Source: Angiostrongylus vasorum
Lineage: Eukaryota > Nematoda > Chromadorea > Rhabditida > Metastrongylidae
Direction of reading: 5' to 3'
DNA: 64,000 bases
NCBI GenBank assembly: GCA_018806985.1
Contig: JADANN010000364.1
Location: forward strand, 7,235,001 to 7,299,000
Position numbers and translations under genes: made by a program. Below are positions 24,658 through 37,200 of the stretch, in pieces. The notes beneath the pieces are model-generated. The model had not been told where the DNA came from. It worked only from the letters and a program-made list of their open reading frames with translations, and did not search any database. Numbering within the stretch: the first letter of the stretch is position 1; each line of letters starts with the position of its first letter.

Positions 24658-24899
24658 CTGAAGCCCAAGTGGACTTCAATGAGCAGTTTTGGCACGCAGA
24701 TGCGGTGAAGAAGGACGGAGACGTTACGAGCGCCTACTCGAGTTATTTAATGATTAGCGGAACTCCAGGTAGAACTTGGTTGCCTGCGATAATTATAGAG
24801 ATTCCTGAGCAAAAAATATCAACCATTTTTTATGTTTTTTTTGCGCATTGCTTTTTTATGTGACTAAGATTGGGTTAACCTGCAACAATGACACTAAAA

Positions 24900-25190
24900 A
24901 TATCAAAGGAAAAAAGCTCTCGACATTGACAAATCCCCTGAGGGATGCGCCATGCATTCGACTTCATTAAGCATCGTTTGGAGGTGATTGAGTGCATATT
25001 TGACCTTTACAATAACTCGCAGTGGCCTACCGGTCTATCTAGTAAGTGCTGCTATCCTCCCAGATAAGTCTGGTACTAACCTGCAGAGCCCGGAGGGATG
25101 GAAGGCTTGGTAAGCCATGGGCGCGGGAATTGATCCTATGTTTGTGACGCAGAGCGCCTCCAACCACTGCGCCACACGCGCCTATTCTTC
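24900..25190 (-). repeat. SINE-A copy
   Basis: Reverse, complete; the plus strand shows ATTCGACTTCATTAAGCATC and ends CCACTGCGCCACACGCGCC. Confidence 0.88.
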
Positions 25191-25199
25191 AAATATGTG

Positions 25200-26390
25200 C
25201 TTTAAATAAGGCTTTAAATCACAAACACCATTTTGGTCTCATGTGCTGGGAATATCTTTGGTAATTTCTCGATCATTTTTTTAAAGAGCTTTTTTTTCTG
25301 ATCAGTTACAAAATCTATACCATAAATCTATAGCAGAATTTATAAATTGCTAATCGGGAAAGTGAACATCACCCAGATCACTTATCAACCGTTATCGTAT
25401 CTTCTATCTCTAGCTATCATTACTAGATTTCTACAAATTTAAGGAGATAAGCAGTGAAGTCTTCATTTCTGTATATCCTCCCACTTCACAACTTCTTAAC
25501 GAGTCCGGTTGACCCATGGGACACAAAGCATATCGAGTTTTTTGCGGTGATGTCTTTCTTTTTTTATGATGCGCCACAAAATAATAACCACTGGCGATGG
25601 CCGGATTTTGTCGTGGAAGTTTATCGATGGCGTATTCTTCGCTTTTCCTCTGCGCGTATTTATGAGAGAAGGAGAAGATCCGGTCCCTAACTGCTTTGCA
25701 TTAGCTAGCCATCTCAGTTGCTTGATTACAAGCTTTTCTCCGTAGTGACATAATCCGCATCTGCACAAATACATCTACACATTCTGTTCATGGAAATGAA
25801 AGGCTACAATAGGTTTAACTTAACTAAAACTGGGGAGGAGAAGGAAATAGCCTAATCCCATAATGGGACAACCTTCGCTTCAAAAGCACGCACAGGTATA
25901 ATTAGTTTTAAAACGAGTTTTACCATCCGTCAACACCCTAGGGACGCAAGACAATGAGTTATGATTAAATGACTAAATTGTATTCCTAACACATAACATG
26001 TAATTTGTGGAAAAAGGGAAGACAGAGAATACCAAAAGAACAAAGTTCTGCAATTTTCCATCGAGTTCCGTGATTGTCACCGTTCTTATTAATAATCTTT
26101 GTGATGAACGCCGTTTTATTAGAAATTTCTTGCGATTGCAAATTCTGGTTTTGCTTAGGTAATGGATAAAACTTTCCAAGAATCTCAGCGTTTCATTCTT
26201 TGCAGTCGAATCGACATCTCAGTTCGCCTCTTTTTTGTTGATGTTGGGAATTTTGTTGATATCGAAGCAACATTGCATTCCATATTTTATGGGATTGCCT
26301 TTTTGGTTTTAATAATTCTAACATGGCAATGCGAGTAGTGAGATAGTAGCGGTATCGTTCAATATGCGCAACTCCTCGGTTTGATATTGC
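25200..26390. other. no supported gene
   Basis: The overlapping frames at 25454-25774 on both strands lack splice-site or motif support. No repeat family recognised. Confidence 0.4.
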
Positions 26391-26394
26391 ACTG

Positions 26395-26725
26395 CACCAA
26401 CAAATCTCCCTCGTGGTGGGGAATTGGTGCCAACTTCTATGAAACCATTTCGATTCCTCTAATCCACAAAAAGCTGGAAAGTGCTTGTGGAAAGACTTTC
26501 TAACGCTCTAGCACACTTATTCCATCCCGGAGAGAATCGACTCGGCTAGTATGCGTAGTCATTCGGAACAGAAAAATTCTCCAAGCAGTAGCCGAACCCA
26601 GACGAAAAATCCGAAGTCGGTGGTGAAATATGGATGGGAGGAAACGAATGCAAGTAGCGCCAGAATCCATACAAGATGTATTGTCAGATCGTGTCGAGAA
26701 CTAAGAAGAAGAATGGATTTAAATA
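26395..26725 (+). repeat. SINE-D-like copy, diverged
   Basis: GAGAATCGACTCGGCTAGTA and GGATGGGAGGAAACGAATGC correspond to the body of copies at 29.5 and 61.4 kb. Confidence 0.5.
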
Positions 26726-27331
26726 AAACCAAAAAATAAGTTTCTATAACAATCTGAGCAGCAAATTAAAAGTTGACTAAAAAAATTTAACATTGCAGGG
26801 GTTTGTTGACGAGGGTGATTTGCTTCACATGCGGGGGCGTCTACAAGTTCTAGTACAAGGGACTTCTACGTATTCAATCACGAGCTCCATTCTCTACGTA
26901 ATAACCAAGTTGTTTTGGAGCTGCGCAGAAAATAACCTATCGATTCAAAGAAGCATAAAGCTTCCCAAAAAAGCTGCTCTTCTAGTAGAATCGGTAACAG
27001 CATTGAATGATTCTACAATAATTCGGAAGATATCATGGGAAAGATCGACGATGTTCGTATGCTTTTTCACCGCTCGCCGATGGGTACTGCTTTTACTTCT
27101 GTATTTTTCTTTTTATAAGTCAAGCGGAGAAAGTAATAAATCAATAAGTAGAACCATTGATTGGTATTGTTATTGATTTACTTGTACCTACGATGAACAT
27201 TTTCAAAAGATCTGATGAGTACATATTGGTTTTCATGGTGTCTTCTCATTTCAATCCCATAAATTTCATTCGAAGCTCGGCTAGAATCGATATGCTACTA
27301 CACTTTCATTTTTCCATGTGCTCATTTTAGA

Positions 27332-27600
27332 GCAATACGGCCACAACCACCCTCACCACCACCTCCGCCACCCATTTCTTCTCACTCAGTAGTCACTACT
27401 GCATTCAGTGAGTACGTGCATTGCAACAGGGCTCAACTATAGCATCATCAGAAGCAACAACAACAATCACAACAACAGTGCAAACAAGAACAGTAACAAC
27501 TCCAACGGCAACGACTACACGGCAAAAAACGACTGCAAGAACAACAACAACACAAGCAGCGACAACAATGGAAGATGCTTACAGCTAACATTCGAAACAA
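27332..27600 (+). CDS. weak candidate Pro/Thr-rich exons
   Basis: After CTCATTTTAG one frame reads RPQPPSPPPPPPISSHSVVT and donates at A|GTGAGT. Acceptor ATCATCAG then allows a Thr-rich frame (TTTITTTVQTRTVTTPTATT ... MEDAYS and stop) in phase, mucin-like. The second part is a CAA/ACA low-complexity tract that is open in an Asn-rich frame too, so this may be only a simple repeat. Confidence 0.2.
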
Positions 27601-27894
27601 CGATTTGTACTGATGAATCCGTTTGTAGAAATTTCATACCGTTGAGGAACCTCGTATTCCTCGAAGTATGCTGCAGCCGTTATCTTTTTTGCTGCCATTC
27701 ACCACCTTCCAAATATGCTGAAAAAAGTGTACACCGTTAAAAAATATTTCGACCAAGGAAACTGAATCTACGAAATTCTATTGATATAGTTGATTTAACC
27801 TTTAAAAAATCAAGAAGAGTCTAAATCATAAGCTGTATAGATTCTCATCATGCTCTATAAGCCAAAAAATTTTTGACTGTGACAAAATTTACTG

Positions 27895-28305
27895 ATTTAT
27901 CCGTACTTACTTTGATGCTTGGATGACCCGTCCTCACTAGTTATGCGGACCCCAGAAAAATTTCCATTTTCCGGAGTTTTGCTAATTTAGCCATTGTGGT
28001 TCTTTGGAGTCCCGAGAACAGCCTAGTTAAATTCTGCCACAGGTCGTCATCACCACAGGCAGTCGCTGTCCTGGTGGATTAGACGGAGATTTGCCACCAT
28101 GCAACTTTGATACCAGGACGGTGGCGGTTCCTGATATTGGTTTACTCTTAGCTAGGCTTCCTGATTGAAACGTCGGACTCCTTTTCAGCTTAGGAGACCC
28201 TGCTGGGGGAGGACAAATCCCCCCGCTCTACATCGCAATCCGAACCCAGGAACACCTCCCAGCCACGATGAGGCGGTAAACCTTTGAGGGGATTTATCTG
28301 TACCA
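27895..28305 (+). repeat. repeat C copy
   Basis: From ACTTTGATGCTTGGATGACC to CACCTCCCAGCCACGATGAG. Confidence 0.85.
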
Positions 28306-28664
28306 CCCACTACGGTTCCTCTCTTTTTTTGCGGTTTTTTTTCTCGGATTGATGAAAAAAGAGCTTATTAACGAATTGAGCGTTTTTCGTCATAGGTGGT
28401 ATGGTTCCATTTGCCGATGGCGAATTTTTTTCTGCTTATTGGTTGTCACGCCTTCCAATAAGGATTGAAGAGATTCCGTTTTGTTGATAATGAAACCACT
28501 ATTTTGGATTGAGTCCGAAAAATCGTTGTTTCCTCGCCAAATTGCATCACACCGCTTTGCCATCTCGGATTTTCTAACAAAACAGGAAATTGATGAGCTC
28601 TAGAAAACAGTTTTAAGAAGTTTCATTTTGATAGAGTCAGCAAAAGTATTAGAGGGTATTGGTG

Positions 28665-28820
28665 AAATTTAACCACAATGATGCTGAGATATTTGCAAAA
28701 TTGACACCGCAAGTGTCTGTAGTGGGGATCGAACGTGCTACTACCTTTTCCGTGGACTAACGCTTTCACCACCACACCATAAGTTCCCTTCGTTTCGCCT
28801 TTCTCTCAGCCATGTTTAGT
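28665..28820 (-). repeat. SINE-B copy, 5' truncated
   Basis: The plus strand reads GAGATATTTGCAAAATTGAC, CACCACACCAT and CTTCGTTTCGCCTTTCTCTC, then stops. Confidence 0.75.
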
Positions 28821-28879
28821 ATTAGTATTACTTTCATTTCATCTTTCATTAAAACACGGCATTAATATTTAATAGTTCC

Positions 28880-28960
28880 TGGAATTGCTATGCTAAGTTG
28901 GTTAAAAAGCTTTATTCGGCTAACGTTTCGACGTCTTGCCACTGGAATTATTAGTATTGC
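28880..28960. repeat. foldback family F half-element
   Basis: AAAAAGCTTTATTCGGCTAACGTTTCGACG is the family core in left-arm orientation. Confidence 0.45.
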
Positions 28961-29424
28961 TTAAGCAGCAATAGCAAACAACGTTTCCGTCTTGGGAAAA
29001 CCTGAGTAACAAGACAGCAACCTTTCTCCGATCCAAAAAAGGTCGACCCACATTTAGTTCCAGTGAGAACACTGCCAAATTCTATGACATGATTACGGAC
29101 CACACTACGTAGGGATCGAACTCAGCAAAAATCTAATTAATGAACGTTCGCTGATAAACGTTGTACGATTACAAATGATTGATGGATATTTGTCGAGAAT
29201 GCCGATGTGATGGCATTCATTTCCACACAAATAACATGGGTGGCACTGGCTACGACGTGTTGAGAGTCCGCTCGTGAGCTACCAAGGTACCATTATAGCA
29301 TGCGATTGACTTACACGCTAATTAAAGCTACTTATATTGCTGATGGACAGCCATTTGATTGGCGAGTGGCTGAAATGACGATTTCGTTAAATATTAATAG
29401 ACTTCACATTTCACATGGGGGTGG

Positions 29425-29735
29425 TTCATTCGCCCCGAACCCAAGCCGTCTGTCATCCATCTAGGATCAGCAAGTTGTTATCAGACTTAGCTGGGACAAG
29501 CTAACTCCTTCTAATTTGCGTCGGTATATCGTAGCATTGCTACCTCAGGATTCTAGGGAAAAACAGACTCGACCAGCATTCAGCCTCTCTTGACGAACAC
29601 GAAGATCCTCGAGCGGTAGCCGAGCTCCCACGCAAAAAGTTCGAAGACTTTCGTAGATGGTTGGTGTGAGGAAACGAAGTGAATATAGGAATTGTGGGGA
29701 TCTGCAGAGTGAGATGGTGAGTGGAATGTCGAGTC
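29425..29735 (+). repeat. SINE-D-like copy
   Basis: AACAGACTCGACCAGCATTC, GTTCGAAGACTTTCGTAGAT and GAGGAAACGAAGTGAATATA match the body of the 61.4 kb copy. It ends at a short (ATA)n. Confidence 0.6.
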
Positions 29736-29970
29736 ATATAATAATAATAATAAATGAAAATGTTTGACGTGATTGGTCAACGTCCGACCACTTTTTCCTA
29801 CCTGTCACTCAAAAGCTCGCTCTATGAGTACCAAAGGACGTGCAGCAGTCAGCATCAAATTCTAGATCTCTTATCTACTCTCCACCAAATTATATAAGCA
29901 CTACCAAGTACTAAAGGTTCTATTTATTCCTAACGATAAGCAAGCGGTTCAATCTAGTGCTTGCCGTCTT

Positions 29971-30877
29971 GGTGTTATCAAGCAGTTTTAAACTTCACAG
30001 GTAGTACGGATGAACGGGCGATGTTATCTAATGTCCAGCACCTCTACCTCATTAAGCTCTGCTGGCAATACCAAGTACTTCTAATGGACGAGTGCTGTGC
30101 TTCGGTCCAGTTCAGTTCTCTTGGCACCAGCTTTTCTAAAGGGGCGGGGTTTGACGCGAGACATAACTTACTCCTCGTGCTTTCCTTTCGCACTATTGAC
30201 ATTCTCTAATCCGGCCTATTTCCCACTTCAGTCGATGTTTTTCAAATATGTTCTTAGATTAGAACTTCTGACACTCGCGAATTCACTTCACACAGGAAAG
30301 ATTAGTTTTCTTGTTCAGGCAGTTTTTTTCTTAACATCAGAAAACAAAAACGTGCACGACTTAATAGCGTACCATTTCCCATTGAGAAGCGTACACTTCA
30401 CTTAGGTTTATCCCATTTCCCTCAAAAACTCTTTTTAGTAGCATCTTTTTCACAGTTTCTAGAAATTGAGCAAAACCTCTTTAGAAATTGTAAAAATGAT
30501 TCTTCTACGATTCCTTACTCACTTTCATTTCTTCCGCTTTGATTTTCTTCTCCAAAATCTATCGAAGTGCCGGCCTTTCTTCTTGCATTTTTTACCAAAT
30601 ATTTTAAAATTTTTGCCATAATCAGTTCTTTTTTCTTAAAAATCTCCATGTTGATTTTCCACTTCAGTTCACATTCCAGCGTGTTGTTTTCAATCGGAAA
30701 AATGTAGATGGAGTTGGATCTCTATATAGTATCTTTGCTGAAGGAGAATGCAGGGTTTATTTGCTTAATGTAGGCGGGTGGAAAATGCTCATAAACCACA
30801 ATGTCAAAAAAAGTTGTAGCGCACACCAAAAACACCTGCTATTCTCGGTGGGTACGGTAGTCTTTGAGAACGACTGA
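29971..30877 (+). CDS. 3' end of an unrecognised plus-strand gene (4 exons)
   Basis: The strongest part is exon 30668-30877 (after CCACTTCAG), 69 codons to TGA at 30875 (for example GSLYSIFAEGECRVYLLN), with AATAAA at 30909. In-phase upstream exons are 30232-30390 (after CCCACTTCAG; SMFFKYVLRLELLTLANSLH..., donor GTACAC) and 30116-30176 (SLGTSFSKGAGFDARHNLLL, donor GTGCTT, 55-nt intron). A weaker exon ends near 29999 (hydrophobic LAVLVLSSSF, donor CAG|GTAGTA). The start codon is not found. No domain is recognised. It lies about 375 nt upstream of the arrestin gene on the same strand, so the pair could share an operon. Confidence 0.5.
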
Positions 30878-30908
30878 TTCAACAGTGGTATTTCTCAAAG
30901 GATTTCCG

Positions 30909-30914
30909 AATAAA
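30909..30914 (+). terminator. polyadenylation signal
   Basis: AATAAA lies 32 nt after the stop codon at 30875-30877, at the expected distance for a nematode 3' end, and supports the terminal exon there. Confidence 0.6.
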
Positions 30915-31218
30915 GTGTGGTTTTTTAGGGCTGTATCTTTTTTTTTAAACGAATTCTTTGTTTTTTCTCGGTTATTCTTTTTTCTCTGAGTGTCAGAATT
31001 TTGGTGCTGAAATCATTTTCTTTCCTTCTAATAGCAGATCGTCTATATTGCACATCTCAGTTTTTCAGCCTAACATCGAAAGCCTATTGACCGCTGTCTC
31101 CTTTTTCATTTTTTGTTTCGCACTCATAATTTTCATGCACATGTGACGGTAATGCTCTCGAAACCATGATCTCCACATATGGATCCTATAGAAAACACGA
31201 ATAGAAAACGGTTCTGAA

Positions 31219-31230
31219 ATTTTCCTTTCA
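31219..31230 (+). promoter_or_regulatory. possible trans-splice acceptor upstream of the arrestin start
   Basis: TTTTCCTTTCAG sits 60 nt before the arrestin ATG and about 305 nt after the polyadenylation signal of the preceding plus-strand gene. In nematodes this arrangement is typical of a spliced-leader acceptor, including downstream genes of operons. Trans-splicing is inferred, not seen. Confidence 0.3.
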
Positions 31231-31289
31231 GATTTTTTCATAAATTCAGATTGAATTCTCTCATAGGGGCTACATAACCCTGTCGTATA

Positions 31290-34200
31290 ATGGACTATAT
31301 CTCGAGTTTTGATATTCGATTAGCTAAAGAGCTTTACTATGCTGGTGAACGAATTACTGGTAATGTACTACTTGAGAACACGGAAAACATCAAGATTAAA
31401 GGTAATTTTTTCTCACTTCTCTCATGTTTTCGGTATTCCTTTCTCTCTGTCTCTTTTCCTCTTTCTCGCTCCCTTCTCTCTCTCTCTCTCTTTGGCTCGT
31501 TTCAACTTTCTCCTTCTTTCTCATCTCCTCGCTTTATGTCTATCTATCCTCTCCTTTCACACTTTCTATCCTCCCGCCTTTTTATTCACATTTTTTTCCC
31601 ACTCCCTCTACCTCTCTTTCTACCTATTCCTTTCGCTCCCTCATTTCCTCCATCCTTAGATATCCGTCTGCCGTTCATTCTCACTCTTTCTCCTTTCATA
31701 TCTACTTCTTTTCCACTCTTACTTTTTTCCTTCTGCCCCCTTGCTCCCACTCCATTCTCTCTCCATGATTCTTTCTTTCTACGCCTGTCTCTCCCTCACT
31801 TTCACACTCATTCTTAATCTCCCCCTTTCTATTAGTCGACATCCCAGAATTTGACACCCACGCTAGCGGGTGGCTGAAGCGGCTCATTTCCGAGGCTATT
31901 CGTATCTTTTTTTTTCCGTTTCCCATCGTCATATTGGGAAACATGCTGGATTCTGTAATCGATTCTCAGCCAAAGGATATCTTCTCTCACCACCACAATA
32001 ATTGTTTTTTCTTCGCTTTTTTCTTCATCTGCACTTTCTCTTTCCTACAACAGGATTAACTGATGTTCTTAAATTAATGCTGTACGATTTTTTGTCATCT
32101 ATTAAAACTTCGGTTCGGTAGATGTGTTCCCTTTTCCAGTTTGTCGGTGGGAAGGTGTAATGAAGAAGGGAAATTTGTCATATTTTTTAAGTCTCATTCC
32201 TACACATCTAAGTTGGACAGTGATGGTGCTACTATGTATGCGGAAGGAGAAAAAATCCGGTGATTACTGTGTTTTAAAAGAAGAAAAGCCCCCTGAGCAA
32301 CTTCATGATTTTTTGAGCAGTAAGAAGACGAGACCGGTTTATGCATTATCAAGCTGCTTTTTTGTCGAATTTTCTTCTATGAGGAAATAGAAATGAGAAA
32401 AAAGGCAAAAAGCAATGCTCGAATGGAATCGCTTTCTAATGTGGTGATTTCAGTGTGAATTATCTGTCACATCGACCAATACAAGCGCACATTTAATCAA
32501 CAACGAAAACGAGATATTTTTTCGGTTGTGGACGAGTTTTCATGCTTTTGGCGAGGAAACTCATAAAACAGATCTCTTTACTTGACAATCACTTTTTTTT
32601 CGTCTTTTTGGCTATTTTGAAAGGGTAAACGCTGATATGATCATTGGTAAACCAACGTCAGTCAGTGTATAGGCCAGTATTCATTCAGACATCTCTAAAG
32701 ACGCTTGAACTCTAGTGAACTCCCCCTCTCATGACTTACCCTTAGGGACTCATCAATGCCGAGAGCTTTGTCCTTTTCCACGTGTGCAGATGCAAATTTT
32801 TTTTATGGTGTCTATTACATATTTGAATTTCTACGCATTCTGATTGTATCTAATTAGCACTCTGCAAAAAAGAGAAGGCTTTCGAATTAGAAATTTTTAA
32901 AAAATCCAATCCCACTTCATTCCAATTAAAATTTGTATCGACCCCCTTTGTTTCGTTAAGAAGTTAATACGAGTGAAAACGAGGAACAAATATCGCAATC
33001 TGCGATGTTTACTTCTGAATGCCTTTTTGCCCTGACTTTGCTTTCTGAGATCATAAAAACGTTGTAGAACGAAAGCTAACTGAGAGGGAAGAAGCGAGAG
33101 GAAGAAAGACTTGGAAAAACAAAACAAAATGCTTTGAATTCTTAAAGTTTTCGCATTTAGGTATACGTGTGCTGTTAAGAGGTAAAGTTCATGCGATGCT
33201 GAAAGTTGTCAAATCTGGAGAAAGAAGAGTAATTAAAGACGATCAGTACGTCCTTGACGAGAAGCTGCTCATCTGGGGAAAAGGTTGGTTCGCCATCTCT
33301 TTCAAGAGAACGAGTCCCGCCTCTGTCTTCTTTGCCGATGATGCTCCCCTATTGGGTCATTGGGATGACGAAGGAGCGTTGCTTAGGTTTTCGGTTACAG
33401 ATCATAGAAATTTTGCACCCTAAATTGAGCCATATAGCTCATTACCGTTGACGCGTTATTGCTGATAGCATTGACAGAGTGAAAAACTGTATGAGTGGAA
33501 GACAAAACAAGGACATAATCAATGTGGCGGATAGCACGTGAGCCCCTGGTAAGTGTAATCGCGGATTCGAAGCCCAGCTGAGGTTCCCAGTCTTGCTCAT
33601 GTCTCAGCATCCTTGCGGTCATACAGCTGTTTTTTCTTTTTCCTCTTCATTTTTGTTATTTTTGCCCTTTAGAGTGAAGTTCCACCAAACTCCAACCTAG
33701 GGAAAAAAATAGAAAACTCCTACATACATTGCCTTTCTTCGTATGAGACTTTTCAATGTCATACTGCGTTCTGTATATAACTTTAAGAGTAAAAGACAAG
33801 TTTTAGATAAAAACGACGACTCTGAAGTGATCCCGATTCTGGCCCGTGGGATGCATCAGTTTCCGTTTGTTTTCGATTTGCCGCAAAGCACTTTGCCGTG
33901 CTCTTTTGAAAGTCGTCATGGTACAATTCGCTACTATATTAAGGTTCCTTATTTTACGTATGCTACATTACATGGTTCCTAGTGATTTTCAACGACTGGC
34001 AAATTTTTTAACGAAGCTTTGATCTATAGAAACAAATAATAGGAGGTGATGTGTTCTAAATACCGACAATCAATCGGAGACGTGTAGGCAGCGGTGACAT
34101 CACATTTTGATTGCTTTTTATAGTGTTACTGTAATCTAAGGCTAAGCAGTGGCCATATTTACAACTCTAGTAGTCGAAAGAACAAATCACTAGAGATAGA

Positions 34201-37200
34201 AGTTTGAAGAACAAGCGAGGTCGTTAAAAAAGCGAATGAGATCGGAGAGCTTAAATTTGAAACTTTTTTCGTAACGAGGAATTTCAAATGAGACTGGCTG
34301 AAGCAATCGATTGATTTTCTATTTAAGTTATCTCGTAAGTAACACCACTACCCTAAGAAGAACAAGTATTCTGCCATTTTTTATCGTTACTCTGATTACT
34401 TCGTAGTTTGAAATTACAGCAACTGTCGTGAATCTAGTAGTGATCGGTATAAATTTCATCATTATTATCACTAGGCCCATACACCAATGATTTATCGTTT
34501 CATATTCAAAGGAGATGACACTTTTTCCAAGATTTCTACATCTTAAGAAAACGTAAAAATACAATAATTGGGTTTGCCTGACAGAAGGAGCAGGTCTATT
34601 CGGCAATTAGAGGTGCGTATAGTGCAGTGGACAGAGTTTCCATGCAGTGCACACGTAGACGTTGGTTTGATCACGCACCACGATCTTACTTAGCCTTCCA
34701 GCCAGCCGGGATCGGTAAATTGGTAATAGACTTGTATAGCAGGATAGCAGCACTGATTTGATATATCGGCAGAGAACAAAAAAGTTCTTTGCTTTATTCT
34801 TTACTTCTTATCAATAGGGCAACTAGGAAGCAAAGCTAGGGCTATTATTCCTTTTAATTTATTTGATCCATCTTCACATCTACTGTGCGGATTCCAACCC
34901 TTCTCACATCCAGTTCTTTTCCTCGCATCCATTGTCCACGAAGGTCTTCCAAGGTTTTACGGGTAGCTTCGGTTGCTGCTTGAGGATTTTCATTTCGTCT
35001 TGAATGTCGTAGAGTGCTGGTCGAGAAATTCTCCCTGGAGTCCTGAGAGAGCCTGGCTGGAGCGTTCCCAATAGGATTGCAAAGAGTCATTCTGTCCTAG
35101 AGAAATCCAGTACCAATTTCCCGAGCCCTGAGGGATGAGAGGCTTGGCTGCCCCCGGAGCGGAATCGAACTAGCACCATGCTCGTGATGACGGACAGGGG
35201 TAGGGCTATAGCTAAGGATATAGTAGATAGTTCGAAATCACAGAGATACGATTTGCTTTTTCATAAAATTGCATAAAAAGTCTTTCGGTTTTTTTGAAGT
35301 TGTAGTGATGAGTTAGTGTGTAGTAGACTACTTCAAGATCGTAGGGATTCCAGTTACTCTTCATGAAATCCCATTTTTAAAAAGGTTTCTGTCAAATCTA
35401 GTTAGGCTAATCAGCGATGAGTTTCCGTGATAAATTTATCGTCCAATCAGAAATTGTCCTAACGAATTAGCTATCCAAATATATCATTTAGTGACTTCTG
35501 GAACATAATGAATACTTTGTCATACCGTAAACGAAAGTTACAGTAATTCAATAGCAATTCAGATTTAAATGTCTCATGTCTCATGTTGACATTGGCACAC
35601 AAACATTTCTCCTTATTCGGTTAGCAAAAAGCTCTACTTAAATTGTGTTAATGGTAATAATGATAGCAATGGACGGAACAATTAATGAATCCAGTCTAAT
35701 GGAATGTACTGGAACGTCATCGAAGAAAAACGAAAACGGACGGTAGAAATGACCAGTTGCAGTGTCCCGCCGAGGGACATCCTTTTTAAGCAGAACATGT
35801 CGATTTTAAAATCAAAAACGTCTCTAAGCTCTGTGTCAACGTAGCAGTTAAAGTTTGTTGTTTTCTTTCTTTTGTCCAAGAGTGGAAAGTTTTTATCAAT
35901 GGAGCGAATATGAGCGTGATTGATGTTGTAGAAGGCTTGTTGACGGCTAACGAAAAATTGAAACTCGTTCATTTAAGTTCAATTTCTCTCATTTCCACCC
36001 TTGTAGGTGATCATCGACATACCGTACGCCTCGTCGCCTCAAGGCGTCAAATATTTCACGATTATCGGGCCACACATTGATTGTATGGAAGAGAAATATT
36101 TGGTCAGTCTTTACTTTAGCTATAATTTATTCCAGTGCAGTGCTTTCTTAGTGCAGCATACTACATAGTCAGAAAAGAGACTTTTACAAGTCACTGATAG
36201 AAGACTAGGACTAGACTATAGAAAACGTAATTGTAGGCGTGTTTCATTATACGTTATTTAGAATTTTAAGTTCATTTATCTCCTCTATAAGACCTTCATC
36301 ACTAGGTCAGTGAAGGACTAAAGTAACCTCAAACAAGGTCTCCATTCGTCTTTATTCCACCTAGAAGACATGGCATCAACTTTTCCTCCCACTTTTGAGA
36401 AGAACGTACTGTATAATACTTGAGACTCCAACAGGAACTATGACCAATGTCGTTTGTTACGTTACATTAATATCTATCGCACTTGATTTTCGGCATCTTA
36501 GTTTGTAATCGACGCGGGTTGGAGCATCGGGTTCATTCCGTCATTCTTTAGAAACAAGATAAACTACTACTCCATACATAATGTGCTCGACTCCGCCCAC
36601 ACATTTCTACCTTTTTTAGGAAGCGTCCAGTAATGCGCCAGGTATCCTATGGAATTCGAAATTGCCTTAAGTTACCAAAATTTGTTGTGTAGAAGTAACC
36701 ATTGCGTAGTTGAGTGCTATCGTCCTGTCCATTGCTTTCGTCTGTGGTTTATTTTTAACTCTTTGCGAATTCAACCAACTGTGCAGCTTCCTCTTGTTCG
36801 GTTCAAATGCTAAGTCACTCATCATGTTGAATTTTCGCTCCAGCCAAACATGGTTTGCTCGTAGATATTTTCATTTCCTGAGGATGACTGGATAGCAGAT
36901 CATCGGGAAGGTGACACTGAATTGAAAATTAGAATGTCTTTATCAATATAGCAGGATTCAAAGCTCAAACGGCTAGTAGAAGAGAATTTGTTTATGCGAA
37001 ACACATCAGAATTCCTTAATGAGAATGGTAAAAATTTTCCACAGTTGGAATGGAACTAGATACATGGATACTTAAATGAACCATATTCGCATAATGTCCA
37101 GGTCCAAGCACCTCTTCCTTTCGTTTGGCTGGCGTGTAATCTTCATCCATAGAGGTGCGCGGATTCGTGCGTTGATTCAGCAGTAACTTGAACATCTGTG

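Noticed and set aside
26793..27176. 127-codon plus frame after a TTGCAG acceptor
   Set aside because: Overlapping frames are equally coding-like over parts, it uses many rare codons, and it joins no neighbour in phase.
31424..31817. Three overlapping long plus frames rich in Ser, Leu and Phe
   Set aside because: Low-complexity CT tract in arrestin intron 1; the true exon 1 ends at 31401.
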